The translations under genes were made by a program, and so were the position numbers. Below the pieces are notes generated by a model. The model was not told where the DNA came from, did no database searches, and was given only the letters and a program-made list of their open reading frames with translations. Source: Actinokineospora baliensis (GTDB taxonomy: Bacteria; Actinomycetota; Actinomycetes; Mycobacteriales; Pseudonocardiaceae). Taken from it: 64,000 nt of DNA. The stretch covers positions 1,736,001-1,800,000 of the forward strand of contig NZ_JAFBCK010000001.1 of the NCBI RefSeq assembly GCF_016907695.1. Direction: 5' to 3'. Positions 26,102 to 34,321 of the stretch are shown here, one piece after another (position 1 is the first letter of the stretch; each line of letters opens with the position of its first letter).

Positions 26102-27213
26102 GATGCTCCTAGGCTGTCGAGAACGGTGGGGGCGAGGCCGAACGCGGTGGTCATGCCGATGCCGGAGGTCACCGACACCACGCGGACCTCGGGGGAGGGT
26201 TGGGCGATCAGGAACTCGGCCCGCTCGGCGGCGGCGTAGACGCCGCGCCAGCGGGCGCGCACGGCGAGGCGGTCGACGCCGAGCAGGCGGGCGGTTTCCC
26301 GCAGGACGAGGTCGCCGGTCGGCTCGTCGTCGAACGGGTCGTGGGTGGTGCCGTACCGGTGGGTGTCACCGATGACGAGATCACCGTCGGGGCGCTGGGT
26401 GAACATCAGGTTCATCGCGACCTCGAGCAGTTCGGGGTCGGTGCGGGTCAACCGCTGCCGGACCGCCTCTGCCGACGGGCAGGCGCTCAGCCCCGCGTAC
26501 CGCAGCATCGACAGTCCGGATAGGACAGCGGGGGCGAAGGTAACGGAGTCCGGTGTGGACACTTGCATCATCCGCAGCAGGCACCGCTGGACCCCGGCCG
26601 CGTCTGCTACGTCGGGCAGCAGGCGGTCGATGTCGTGCCCTACGGCGACCACGACGCGATCGGCGGTCACGGTGCCTCGGGTCGTGTGCACCGCGCCCGA
26701 CTCGACACCGGTGACCGTTGTGCGCCAACGGAACTCGACGCCGTGCTCGGCCAGCCACGCCGCCACGGCGGGGACGGCTTCGCGCGGGTCGACGCGCAGG
26801 TCCAGCGGGAGCCAGGCGCCACCGACGACCTCGGGGGAGACCACCGGCAGGTGCGCGCGAACCCCGGCCGCGTCCAGCAACCGCACCTGGTCGCCGCGCT
26901 GGGCTGCGAACTCGGCGAGTACCGCGACCTCGTCCTCCGCCCGCGCGGCGACCACGGTTCCCGCTTCGGACAGCCAGAACCCCGCCTTCGCGGCCAGTCG
27001 CAGCCACCGCTCCCGCGCGGCGAGCCCGTAGGTCAACGCGTCGCCGTGCTGGGCGGTCAGGCAGATGTGGCCGAAGTTGCGGATCGAGGCGCCGACCGCG
27101 CGGTCATCGCGGTCGAGCACCACAACCCGCAGGCCGCGGTCGGCTGCCTCGACGGCGTGGGCGAGGCCGACGATGCCCGCGCCGACGACGACGAGGTCTG
27201 CTCGGGGGTTCAT
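26098..27213 (-). CDS. FAD-dependent oxidoreductase of phosphonate loci (TIGR03364 type)
   Basis: A 371-residue DAO-fold enzyme. The N-terminal dinucleotide-binding loop reads VVVGAGIVGLAHAVEAADRG and is followed by VVVLDRDD. The C-terminus has the FAD-contacting VVSVTSGIGMTTAFGLAP. Family members sit in aminophosphonate degradation clusters and are thought to oxidise 2-aminoethylphosphonate or its N-methyl form to phosphonoacetaldehyde. It is the first gene of the phnDCE transcript and faces the GntR and phosphonatase-like genes. No PhnW transaminase is present, so this enzyme probably does the deamination step. Substrate is inferred. Confidence 0.78.
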   Translation of the reverse strand: MNPRADLVVVGAGIVGLAHAVEAADRGLRVVVLDRDDRAVGASIRNFGHICLTAQHGDALTYGLAARERWLRLAAKAGFWLSEAGTVVAARAEDEVAVLAEFAAQRGDQVRLLDAAGVRAHLPVVSPEVVGGAWLPLDLRVDPREAVPAVAAWLAEHGVEFRWRTTVTGVESGAVHTTRGTVTADRVVVAVGHDIDRLLPDVADAAGVQRCLLRMMQVSTPDSVTFAPAVLSGLSMLRYAGLSACPSAEAVRQRLTRTDPELLEVAMNLMFTQRPDGDLVIGDTHRYGTTHDPFDDEPTGDLVLRETARLLGVDRLAVRARWRGVYAAAERAEFLIAQPSPEVRVVSVTSGIGMTTAFGLAPTVLDSLGAS

Positions 27214-27263
27214 GGCTACAGAAGGTGCGGGTCGCCGGTCGGTGATCGCAAGGCCTCAACGGG

Positions 27264-27279
27264 ACTTGTTTGAACAAGT
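27264..27279. promoter_or_regulatory. putative operator of the phosphonate regulator
   Basis: A perfect inverted repeat ACTTGTT-TG-AACAAGT between the divergent phosphonate transcripts. Similar half-sites (GTTCA.., TTCAAG) lie at about 27288-27304. Its size and place fit a GntR/HutC-family binding site. Confidence 0.5.
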
Positions 27280-27321
27280 TTCCACGTTGTTCACCCAGTT
27301 CAAGCCGATTCCCGAGACGGC

Positions 27322-27359
27322 TTGACAGTGGGCGGGGCGCAACTCGTATGGTCAAGTCT
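27322..27359 (+). promoter_or_regulatory. promoter of the GntR gene, probably leaderless
   Basis: TTGACA at 27322-27327 and TATGGT at 27347-27352, spaced 19 bp. The expected transcription start is at or next to the GTG at 27360, so the mRNA would lack a leader. Confidence 0.5.
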
Positions 27360-28106
27360 GTGACACCGCCACTGCACCACAGGGTGGCCGACGCGCTGCG
27401 CGGCAGGATCAGCCGGGGACAGCTCCCGGTCGGCGCCGCGCTGCCCTCCGAGGCTCAGCTGTGCGAGGAGTTCGCCGCTTCCCGCGGCACCGTGCGCCAA
27501 GCGCTCGCCGCGCTGCGCAACGAGGGGCTCATCGGCGGCGGCCAGGGCAAGCAGCCCGTGGTCCGGCAGGCCGCCGTCGCCCAGCCGTTCGAGACCTTCC
27601 TGTCGTTCACCCGGTGGGCGCGGGAAATGGGCCGCGAACCCGGGCAGCGCACCGTGGAGATCGCGCGGCGCGGCGCCAGCCAGGTCGCGGCCGACGTGCT
27701 CGGGATCGACGAGGGGACGCCGGTCATCGAGGTGCTGCGGCTGCGGCTGCTCGACGGGATCCCGACCATGCTCGAGCGCAGCAGCTTCATCGAACCCGTC
27801 GGCAAGCTGCTGTTCGACTTCGACCCCGACGCCGGATCGATCTACGCGCACCTGCTCGAGCGCGGCGTCGACCTGCGCGCTGCCCGGCACACCATCGACG
27901 CGATCGGCGCCGACGAGGTCGACGCGCGGCTGCTGGCGGTCGCGCCGGGCGCCCCGCTGCTGCGGGAGCGGCGACGGGCGACCGACGCGAGCGGCGCGCG
28001 GGTCGAGTACGCCGACGACCGGTACCGGCCGGACCTGGTGACCTTCACCATCGACAACGTGCAGGCGGGCCGGGTCAGCCCGCACATCCTCAAGGAGACC
28101 TCGTGA
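27360..28106 (+). CDS. GntR/HutC-family regulator of the phosphonate locus
   Basis: A 248-residue regulator: winged helix at residues ~1-75 (PSEAQLCEEFAASRGTVRQALAALRNEGLI) and a UTRA ligand-binding domain (QPFETFLSFTRWAREMG.. to the C-terminus). GTG 27360 is preferred because of the promoter spacing; ATG 27348 is possible but overlaps the -10 element. It overlaps the hydrolase gene (GTGA) and is divergent from the FAD oxidoreductase. It likely represses both transcripts until a phosphonate binds. Confidence 0.85.
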   Translation: MTPPLHHRVADALRGRISRGQLPVGAALPSEAQLCEEFAASRGTVRQALAALRNEGLIGGGQGKQPVVRQAAVAQPFETFLSFTRWAREMGREPGQRTVEIARRGASQVAADVLGIDEGTPVIEVLRLRLLDGIPTMLERSSFIEPVGKLLFDFDPDAGSIYAHLLERGVDLRAARHTIDAIGADEVDARLLAVAPGAPLLRERRRATDASGARVEYADDRYRPDLVTFTIDNVQAGRVSPHILKETS

Positions 28107-28771
28107 GCATCGACCTGGTGGCCCTCGACATGGCGGGCACCACCGTCCAGGAAGGCGGAGCGGTCTACCGGGCCCTCGCCGACGCCGTCGCCGCGGCCTC
28201 CGGGTCGCCGGTGCCCGGCACCGACGTGCGGCGCTGGATGGGCGCGGACAAGCGCGAGGCGATCGCCGCGCTGCTGGCAGGAGCCCCCGCCGAGGTCGAC
28301 ACCGTCTTCGACGACTTCCGCACCCGCCTCGCCGCCTACTACGCCACCACCCCGCCCACGGCTCTCCCCGGCGTCGAATCGGCCCTGACCGAACTCCGCG
28401 CCCGCGGCATCAAGGTCGCCCTCACCACCGGCTTCTCCCGCGACGTCGCCGAGGACATCCTCACCGCCCTCAGCTGGAAGGTCGGCGGCTGCGTCGACGC
28501 CCTCATCACCGCCGACGAGGTCCCCGCGGGCAGGCCGGCGCCGTACATGATCTTCCGCGCCATGGAGGCCACCGGCGTCCACTCCGCCGACCGGGTCCTC
28601 ACCGCGGGCGACACGGTGCTCGACCTCCGAGCAGGCACCAACGCCGCCGCCCACTACGTCATCGGCGTCCTCACAGGCTCCCAGGACGCCGAAACCCTAG
28701 GCCAAGAACGCCACACCCACCTGCTGTCCTCCGTCGCCGAGATTCCCCTCCTCCTCACCCGACACGGGTAG
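28103..28771 (+). CDS. phosphonatase-like HAD hydrolase (TIGR03351 type)
   Basis: A 222-residue HAD hydrolase related to PhnX, which splits phosphonoacetaldehyde into acetaldehyde and phosphate. The nucleophile is Asp9 in LDMAGTTV. Lys50 in WMGADKREAI falls where PhnX has its Schiff-base Lys, so C-P bond cleavage is plausible. Motif III/IV region reads VLTAGDTVLDLRAG. GTG 28103 overlaps the stop of the GntR gene. Its tail-to-tail neighbour across repeat element A is the kinase gene. Confidence 0.8.
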   Translation: MSIDLVALDMAGTTVQEGGAVYRALADAVAAASGSPVPGTDVRRWMGADKREAIAALLAGAPAEVDTVFDDFRTRLAAYYATTPPTALPGVESALTELRARGIKVALTTGFSRDVAEDILTALSWKVGGCVDALITADEVPAGRPAPYMIFRAMEATGVHSADRVLTAGDTVLDLRAGTNAAAHYVIGVLTGSQDAETLGQERHTHLLSSVAEIPLLLTRHG

Positions 28772-28797
28772 GCGCGAGTGGGATCCAGAGACTGGGT

Positions 28798-28963
28798 CTA
28801 GTGGCACGACCCAGAACCTTGACCATGTCTCGACCCGCCCACGACGCGCCTGGCTGCGTTGCCGAAACGACCGAGTACGCCCAGTACGAGGCCGTTCCGG
28901 CGCCTTGCCAGCCACGCCGTGGACGGGCCGATACACGGCCAACATCCTGGGTCGCACCACTAG
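28798..28963 (-). repeat. element A, copy 2: 166-bp imperfect palindrome
   Basis: Bounded by CTAG on both sides. The 17-bp ends are inverted repeats with two mismatches (CTAGTGGCACGACCCAG at the left). It is the reverse complement of 16842-17007 with a 63-bp identical core. It fills the gap between convergent genes and ends 2 bp from the kinase stop codon, so it may act as a two-way terminator. Confidence 0.75.
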
Positions 28964-28964
28964 C

Positions 28965-30689
28965 TCACCCGCGTGCGCGGCGGGCGGACCAGGCGGTTGC
29001 GAGGACGAAGCCCGCGGCGGCTATGGCGCCTGCGGCGGCGCTGCCCAGGGCGTGGGGGAGGGAGGGTTCGTGGGTGCTGACCGCCGTGATGAACAGCCAC
29101 ACCGTTAGGCCGAACAGGAGGCCTAGGGGGATGGCCGTGTAAGGGGCCGCTGGGCGGCGGTGGCCTCGGCGGAGGGCTCGCATCTGGGCTTCGATGTTGG
29201 CCAAGGCGAACAGCGACAGCAGGAGGCTTCCCGCGCCCATGACCGTTGCCATGGGGTGTGAGGCGGACAGCAGGGTGAACTGTTCGGCGGGGTCGTTGCC
29301 GATCTTCACTTCTGCCGTGACGGCTCCACCCGCCAGCCAGCGCATGAGCGGGTCCGGTTTGAGGCTGGTTTCGAACCTGCCATCCGGGCCGGGGGCCACG
29401 CCTTGGCTTCGGACGCGGCCCAGCAGTACCCCGGCGGCTCGGAGTTCGAAGACGAGTTCGACGGGGCCGGGGGCTTGGCCTGAGACGGTGATCTGCTTGC
29501 TCAGGTCTACCTGAACCGTCTTGTCCGCCACCTGGTTGTTGACCATCAACGCCGAGGCCGGGTGGTCCAGTTTGGTGGGGGACAAGAGGGGCAGCAGTAC
29601 AAGCGCGATAAGAGCCACCGTCGCGATGAGGGCAGGCCATAGTGGTGAGGGGCCGCGTTGGGCGATGATCTCGCTCGCGGGACGGAGTTCCTTGCCGCGG
29701 AAGTCGCCGAGGGTGCGTGTCGGATCTGTGGTTGTGCCGCGGATCGGCGGGGTGATGATGGTGGGGGCGTCCGGCTGGCGGCTCAGTTGTTGGGAGATCG
29801 CGCCGGATATCCGCGGGGCCAGGTGGACGGGCACCGAGGAGCGCTCAAGCCATCCCGCGCCATAGACGGCGGTCGCCGCGGAGCTCAGGTCGGTCGCGAA
29901 TGTTTCCGCGTCGCGGTAGCGGTGTTGCGGATCCCGCGCGAGGCTGCGCATGACCACTGTGGACAGCGGTGCCGGAACCCGCGGAATCGGCGCGGGGTCG
30001 CTGAAGATGCGTTGGCGCATCATGCTCACTGCGCCTCGGCTGCGGTCATAAGGCAGTTCGCCGCAGAGCAGTTCGTACAGCACTGTGCCCGCCGAGTAGA
30101 TGTCCGCGGCTGGCGTAAGAGAGTTGCCCATCGCTTGCTCGGGCGCGATGTAGGCGGGGGTACCGAGCACCTCGCCCGCGTGCGTCACCAGCGTCGCGCC
30201 CTCGCTCACGACCTGCGCGATGCCGAAGTCGGCGACCTTCATCACCCCCGCCGTGGTGAACAGCAGGTTCTTCGGCTTCACGTCCAGGTGCAGCACCCCG
30301 GCCTTGTGCGCCGCGTGCAGCCCGCCCAGCATCGCCAGAGTGATCGCGCAGGACTGCTCGCCGGTGAGCCCCGGACCGCGGAACCGGTCGTACACGGTTC
30401 CGCCGTCCAGCCGCTCCATCACCAGCAGGTTGTCCGACCCGGTCTGCACGTAGTCGTAGACCGGCACGATGTGCGGGTGGTCCAGGCTGGCCAGCACCCG
30501 CGCCTCGCGGTCGAACCTGGCGTTGACCGACGGGTCGGTGACCAGGTCCGAGGGCAGCACCTTGATCGCCACCGCGCGACCGAGGGAGCGGTGCACGCCT
30601 GCGAACACCACGCCCATGCCACCGGAGCCGATCTTGCCGCCGACCTCGTACTGCGGGAGCGCCGTGGTCAGGCCCGCAGGTGTGCTCAT
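28965..30689 (-). CDS. membrane serine/threonine protein kinase with an HLD catalytic loop
   Basis: A 574-residue Hanks-type kinase. The Gly loop is GSGGMGVVFAG, the ATP-binding Lys is Lys43 (VAIKVL), Asp154 is in DFG, and the APE motif reads YIAPEQAM. The catalytic loop reads HLDVKPKN (Asp136), so the usual HRD Arg is Leu, a non-RD type. A membrane helix follows the kinase domain (about residues 360-380), then an extracytoplasmic beta-like domain and three further helices. It is co-transcribed after, and overlaps by ATGA, a membrane protein that may be its partner. Confidence 0.88.
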   Translation of the reverse strand: MSTPAGLTTALPQYEVGGKIGSGGMGVVFAGVHRSLGRAVAIKVLPSDLVTDPSVNARFDREARVLASLDHPHIVPVYDYVQTGSDNLLVMERLDGGTVYDRFRGPGLTGEQSCAITLAMLGGLHAAHKAGVLHLDVKPKNLLFTTAGVMKVADFGIAQVVSEGATLVTHAGEVLGTPAYIAPEQAMGNSLTPAADIYSAGTVLYELLCGELPYDRSRGAVSMMRQRIFSDPAPIPRVPAPLSTVVMRSLARDPQHRYRDAETFATDLSSAATAVYGAGWLERSSVPVHLAPRISGAISQQLSRQPDAPTIITPPIRGTTTDPTRTLGDFRGKELRPASEIIAQRGPSPLWPALIATVALIALVLLPLLSPTKLDHPASALMVNNQVADKTVQVDLSKQITVSGQAPGPVELVFELRAAGVLLGRVRSQGVAPGPDGRFETSLKPDPLMRWLAGGAVTAEVKIGNDPAEQFTLLSASHPMATVMGAGSLLLSLFALANIEAQMRALRRGHRRPAAPYTAIPLGLLFGLTVWLFITAVSTHEPSLPHALGSAAAGAIAAAGFVLATAWSARRARG

Positions 30690-31528
30690 CCAGGCCACCT
30701 CTTGGTGTTTTGCTGTGTGTAGTGCTCGGTGACGCTCTGGGTCACCGCACCGGGGTCGACGGGCGCGGGCAGCGCCACCGTCAGGTCCCCGGCCAGCGCG
30801 GGGGCCACCGGGTGCGGGGTCAGGAAACCGAGGACCATGGCGATGGCCGACGCGCCGAACACGATCGGGATCTCGATCAGCGGGTCCGGCGGCACCAGCC
30901 GCAGCACCGACAGCGAGACCACCGCGACGATCCCGGTTCCGATGCCCGCGGGCAGGAAGCGCAGCGCGCGCTTGATCCGGTTGGGCGAGAGCTTGTGCCG
31001 CGCCAAGGCGATCAGCACGGTCGCCCAGATGGCCGAGGTGAGCAGCAGCATCATCAGGCCGAACACGCCGTACACCGACCACACGGTGCCGCGCACGTCC
31101 GCCACGGTTTCGGCGCTGCCCAACACTTCGCGCTCTTCGGACAGGAGGTCGACCGTGGTGGGCAGCAGACCGATCGCCTGCCCGTCCAGGTCGCGCACGT
31201 CCAGCGGGAACGTGCGGGTGACGCGGCTGCCCGGTGGGACTTCGAAGGGCAGCGTGGTGTCGTAGGCGAAGAACGTCAGCGCCAGCGCGACCCCGGAGAG
31301 CCGCACCAGGCGGACCTTCTGCGTGGTCTTACCGCGGTTAACGGCCGTTACCGAAACCTCGGCGGCTTTGGCGGGATCCAGTCGCACCGTACGGTCGGTG
31401 ATGTCCTGACCGTCCAGAGTGACCGTCACCGACAACGGGCTGCCGGAATCCTGTGCCGCGGCGGGTGTCGCACCCATCAGCAGCAGTACCGTCACGAGGG
31501 CAACCGCGGCGGCGATGAGACGTCCCAT
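30686..31528 (-). CDS. exported membrane protein co-transcribed with the kinase
   Basis: A 280-residue protein with a signal peptide (AAAVALVTVLLLMGATPAAAQ), an extracytoplasmic beta-rich domain (residues ~30-150), and three helices from about 150 to 240. The short C-terminal tail holds Thr and Gln. No family is recognised. Its domain layout echoes the C-terminal half of the kinase, and the 4-bp overlap with the kinase start implies a joint role. Confidence 0.72.
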   Translation of the reverse strand: MGRLIAAAVALVTVLLLMGATPAAAQDSGSPLSVTVTLDGQDITDRTVRLDPAKAAEVSVTAVNRGKTTQKVRLVRLSGVALALTFFAYDTTLPFEVPPGSRVTRTFPLDVRDLDGQAIGLLPTTVDLLSEEREVLGSAETVADVRGTVWSVYGVFGLMMLLLTSAIWATVLIALARHKLSPNRIKRALRFLPAGIGTGIVAVVSLSVLRLVPPDPLIEIPIVFGASAIAMVLGFLTPHPVAPALAGDLTVALPAPVDPGAVTQSVTEHYTQQNTKRWPG

Positions 31529-31636
31529 GGGAAGACTCCCGGTTGAGGCAGGGCTGATCGGGGCGGAATGCTACAGCGGTCCGGTATCGGACCGGGGCGT
31601 TCCACGGGATCAGGGACACGGACAGGGGTACGAGCT

Positions 31637-32593
31637 GTGCGCAGTGTTGGACGCTTAGCGAGCATCGCCGTTGCTACAGCGACGTTGTTGGTCGCTCTGG
31701 CACCGCTCTCACCGGCCTCGGCGCAGACCCCGTCACTGTCCCTGGGCATCAGCCCGACCTCCGGGCCCGCGGGGAGTTCTTTCACGATCACGTGGAAGCT
31801 GTCCTACGCCGGGATGTGCCGCAGCATCTCCTTCACCAGCAGCCTCACCACCATCCCCGCCGTGAGCACGGGTGGGAACATCTCTGGCTCGTTCTCGGTG
31901 ACCGCGCCGAAGACGGCCAAGCCCGCGACCTACCCGATCAACGGTGTGTGCGCCGGTGACTACGGCGCGGTCACCCGCTTCACCGTGACGACGCCGTCCA
32001 CGACGACGACCACGCCGCCCACCACGAAGCCGACGACCACGACGACCGTCCCGCCCGTGACCACCACGGTCCCGCCGGTCACCACCACGACCCGTCCGAC
32101 GGTCACCACAACCACGACCAGGCCGACAACAACCACCACCACGCCTGGTGTGACGACAACCGACACGACCACGACCGACACCACGACGACCACTTCGGAC
32201 ACCACGACCACGCCGCCGACCACCACGACGACCACCCCGATCGTGGACGAGAAGCCGGTCGACGGCGGGCTCAAGCTCGACCGCAAGAGCGTCCGCCCCG
32301 GCGAGGACCTCTCGGCCAAGGGGACCGGCTGCGCGCCCAACCAGACCGTCATCCTGACCTCCGGTGGCGAGAAGGTCGGCACGGCGGTGTCCGACACCTC
32401 GGGTGAGTTCTCCGCGCGGGTCGAGTTCCCGAAGATCGTGCCCGGCAGGCACATCGTCACCGCGCATTGCGCAATTGAACTGACCGGCGCGGTGGACCAG
32501 GTGGTCACCAGCGGGAAGGGCGGCACCTCCGGAACGCTGGTGGTCCTGGTCTTCTTCGTCCTGGCCGGTGCCGCGCTAATCCGGGTCGCGTAG
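31637..32593 (+). CDS. cell-surface protein with long Thr/Pro mucin-like linker
   Basis: A 318-residue exported protein: signal peptide ending SPASAQ, an Ig-like domain (residues ~30-115) with one Cys pair, a low-complexity Thr-rich linker of about 90 residues (TTTTTRPTTTTT type), a second small beta domain with GTGCAPN, and a C-terminal membrane helix. GTG 31637 follows a weak GGGG-containing site. The linker is likely glycosylated and may span the cell wall. It is divergent from the kinase operon and could be functionally linked. Its 3' end overlaps the next, convergent gene by 18 bp. Confidence 0.75.
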   Translation: MRSVGRLASIAVATATLLVALAPLSPASAQTPSLSLGISPTSGPAGSSFTITWKLSYAGMCRSISFTSSLTTIPAVSTGGNISGSFSVTAPKTAKPATYPINGVCAGDYGAVTRFTVTTPSTTTTTPPTTKPTTTTTVPPVTTTVPPVTTTTRPTVTTTTTRPTTTTTTPGVTTTDTTTTDTTTTTSDTTTTPPTTTTTTPIVDEKPVDGGLKLDRKSVRPGEDLSAKGTGCAPNQTVILTSGGEKVGTAVSDTSGEFSARVEFPKIVPGRHIVTAHCAIELTGAVDQVVTSGKGGTSGTLVVLVFFVLAGAALIRVA

Positions 32594-33562
32594 GGCTGCC
32601 GCGATCGGCGGCGTCACCGTCATCCTGGTGGCGACGTCGCCGTAGCGGCGCTTGATCTCCGCGGCTGCGGTGGCTGGGTCTCCGACGACAGCGAAGGTGT
32701 TAAGAACCTCGTCGGTGATAAGAGCGTCCATCTCGCTCCATTGGCCACGCTTGGACAAGGCGTTCAGGTCGTCCTGCAGTTCACCCCACCCGTGGAGCTC
32801 TAAGACCCCACGGTAGGCGGGAGTAGAGCCGTAGAAGGCAATCTGCTTGCGCACTTCGGCGATGGAACCTGCGAGCTCTTCGTCGGTGGAGCCGCTCGCC
32901 ACGAACATGGGGCCGCTGATGTCGAAGCCCTCCAACGTCTTCCCGACCTTCGCCCGACCCCGCTCCAACGCCGGTAGCGTCACCTCGCGCAGGTAGCGCT
33001 CGGTGGAGAACCCGTGGCACAGCATGCCGTCGGCGACCTCCCCGGCGGCCTCGGTCATCCGTTCACCCACTGCGGCGAGGTAGACCTTGGGGTTGCCGTG
33101 CGGGTTGGGGCCGGGGTTGAAGAACGGCGTCATCAGCGTGTGCGTGTAGAACTCGCCCAGGAAGCGCAACCGCTCGCCGGTCTCGAACGCCGACCAGATC
33201 GCGCGGACCGCGAGCACGAACTCCCGCATCCGGGCGGCGGGCGCCGACCACGGCATGCCGAACCGCTTGGTGATGTGCGGCTTGATCTGCGACCCGAGCC
33301 CGAGCACGAACCGGCCGCCGGAGAGCAGCTGCAGGTCGTTGGCCTGCACCGCCACCGTCATCGGGTTGCGCGCGAAGGCCACCGCGATCCCGGTGACCAG
33401 CTCCACCCGCGAGGTCCGCCCGGCCGCGACGGCGTGCGCGAGGAACGGGTCGATCTGCGTCTCGGCGACCCAGGCGCCGTCGTACCCGGCCAGCTCGGCT
33501 GCGGCGACCGCGTCGGCGGCCTCGGTCACGGTCGCGGCGTAGCCGCCGGAGTCGAGCCTCAT
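32576..33562 (-). CDS. LLM-class F420-dependent oxidoreductase (TIGR03617 type)
   Basis: A 328-residue luciferase-like TIM-barrel enzyme. Segments typical of the F420 family are DGAWVAETQIDPFLA, VELVTGIAVAFARNPMTVA, LLSGGRFVLGLGSQ and MREFVLAVRAIW. The cofactor is probably F420; the substrate is unknown. ATG 33562 leaves only 24 bp to the divergent carbonic anhydrase start, so the promoters overlap. Confidence 0.85.
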   Translation of the reverse strand: MRLDSGGYAATVTEAADAVAAAELAGYDGAWVAETQIDPFLAHAVAAGRTSRVELVTGIAVAFARNPMTVAVQANDLQLLSGGRFVLGLGSQIKPHITKRFGMPWSAPAARMREFVLAVRAIWSAFETGERLRFLGEFYTHTLMTPFFNPGPNPHGNPKVYLAAVGERMTEAAGEVADGMLCHGFSTERYLREVTLPALERGRAKVGKTLEGFDISGPMFVASGSTDEELAGSIAEVRKQIAFYGSTPAYRGVLELHGWGELQDDLNALSKRGQWSEMDALITDEVLNTFAVVGDPATAAAEIKRRYGDVATRMTVTPPIAAALRDPD

Positions 33563-33586
33563 GCGGTCCGAGATTACTGTGGGGCG

Positions 33587-34147
33587 ATGCCGCTGTACTC
33601 GTTCGAGGGCAAGCGCCCCAAGATCGACCCGTCGGCGTGGATCGCCCCGACGGCCACCCTGATCGGCGACGTGACCGTCGAGGCGGACGCCTCGGTCTGG
33701 TACGGGGTGGTCATCCGCGCGGACTTCGGGCCGGTCGTGATCCGGGCCGGGGCCAACGTGCAGGACAACTCGGTCATCCACGTCAACGCCGACGGGTGCG
33801 AGGTGGGCGCCAACGCCACCGTGGGGCACCTGTGCGTGGTGCACGACTGCGTCATCGGCGCACAGGCGCTCATCGGCAACGGGGCCACCATCCAGGACGG
33901 CGCCGTCATCGGCGAACGCGCCTTAGTCGCGGCGGGGGCCATGGTGGGGCCGGGGACGCGGATCCCGCCCGAGGTGGTCGCGATGGGGGTGCCCGCCAAG
34001 CGCCAGGTGCCGCTGGAGGGGACCCCGAAGGTCTGGGTCGACCACAACGCGACCGTCTACCAGCACCTCGCCCGCAGGCACGCGGCCGGGATCCGGGAGA
34101 TCGACACCGGGCCGGGCGCGGGAGAACACCCGCTGAACAGCGGGTGA
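33587..34147 (+). CDS. gamma-class carbonic anhydrase family protein
   Basis: A 186-residue left-handed beta-helix protein with hexapeptide repeats (IGDVTV, IRAGANVQDNSVIHV). His65, His81 and His86 occupy the three zinc/metal ligand positions of the gamma carbonic anhydrase/PaaY/YrdA family. Real activity could be hydratase or thioesterase-like; family is clear. Confidence 0.88.
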   Translation: MPLYSFEGKRPKIDPSAWIAPTATLIGDVTVEADASVWYGVVIRADFGPVVIRAGANVQDNSVIHVNADGCEVGANATVGHLCVVHDCVIGAQALIGNGATIQDGAVIGERALVAAGAMVGPGTRIPPEVVAMGVPAKRQVPLEGTPKVWVDHNATVYQHLARRHAAGIREIDTGPGAGEHPLNSG

Positions 34148-34150
34148 ACA

Positions 34151-34192
34151 CCGGTGCCCGGCACGCCATGGGTGGGCGGTACCGGGCACCGG
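34151..34192 (+). terminator. terminator after the gamma carbonic anhydrase gene
   Basis: A perfect 11-bp stem (CCGGTGCCCGG at 34151-34161 with CCGGGCACCGG at 34182-34192). A second 8-bp hairpin follows at 34205-34225. Confidence 0.7.
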
Positions 34193-34321
34193 GAGTCTGC
34201 GGGATCCGGGGGTTGTGCCCCCGGACCGGCGTGCCGTCAGTGGGCACGCGGCAAACCGGTACCAGAAATATGCCGCGTCGCTCTAGCTTGATCTCATCCG
34301 AACGGGGTATCAAACTCAGTT

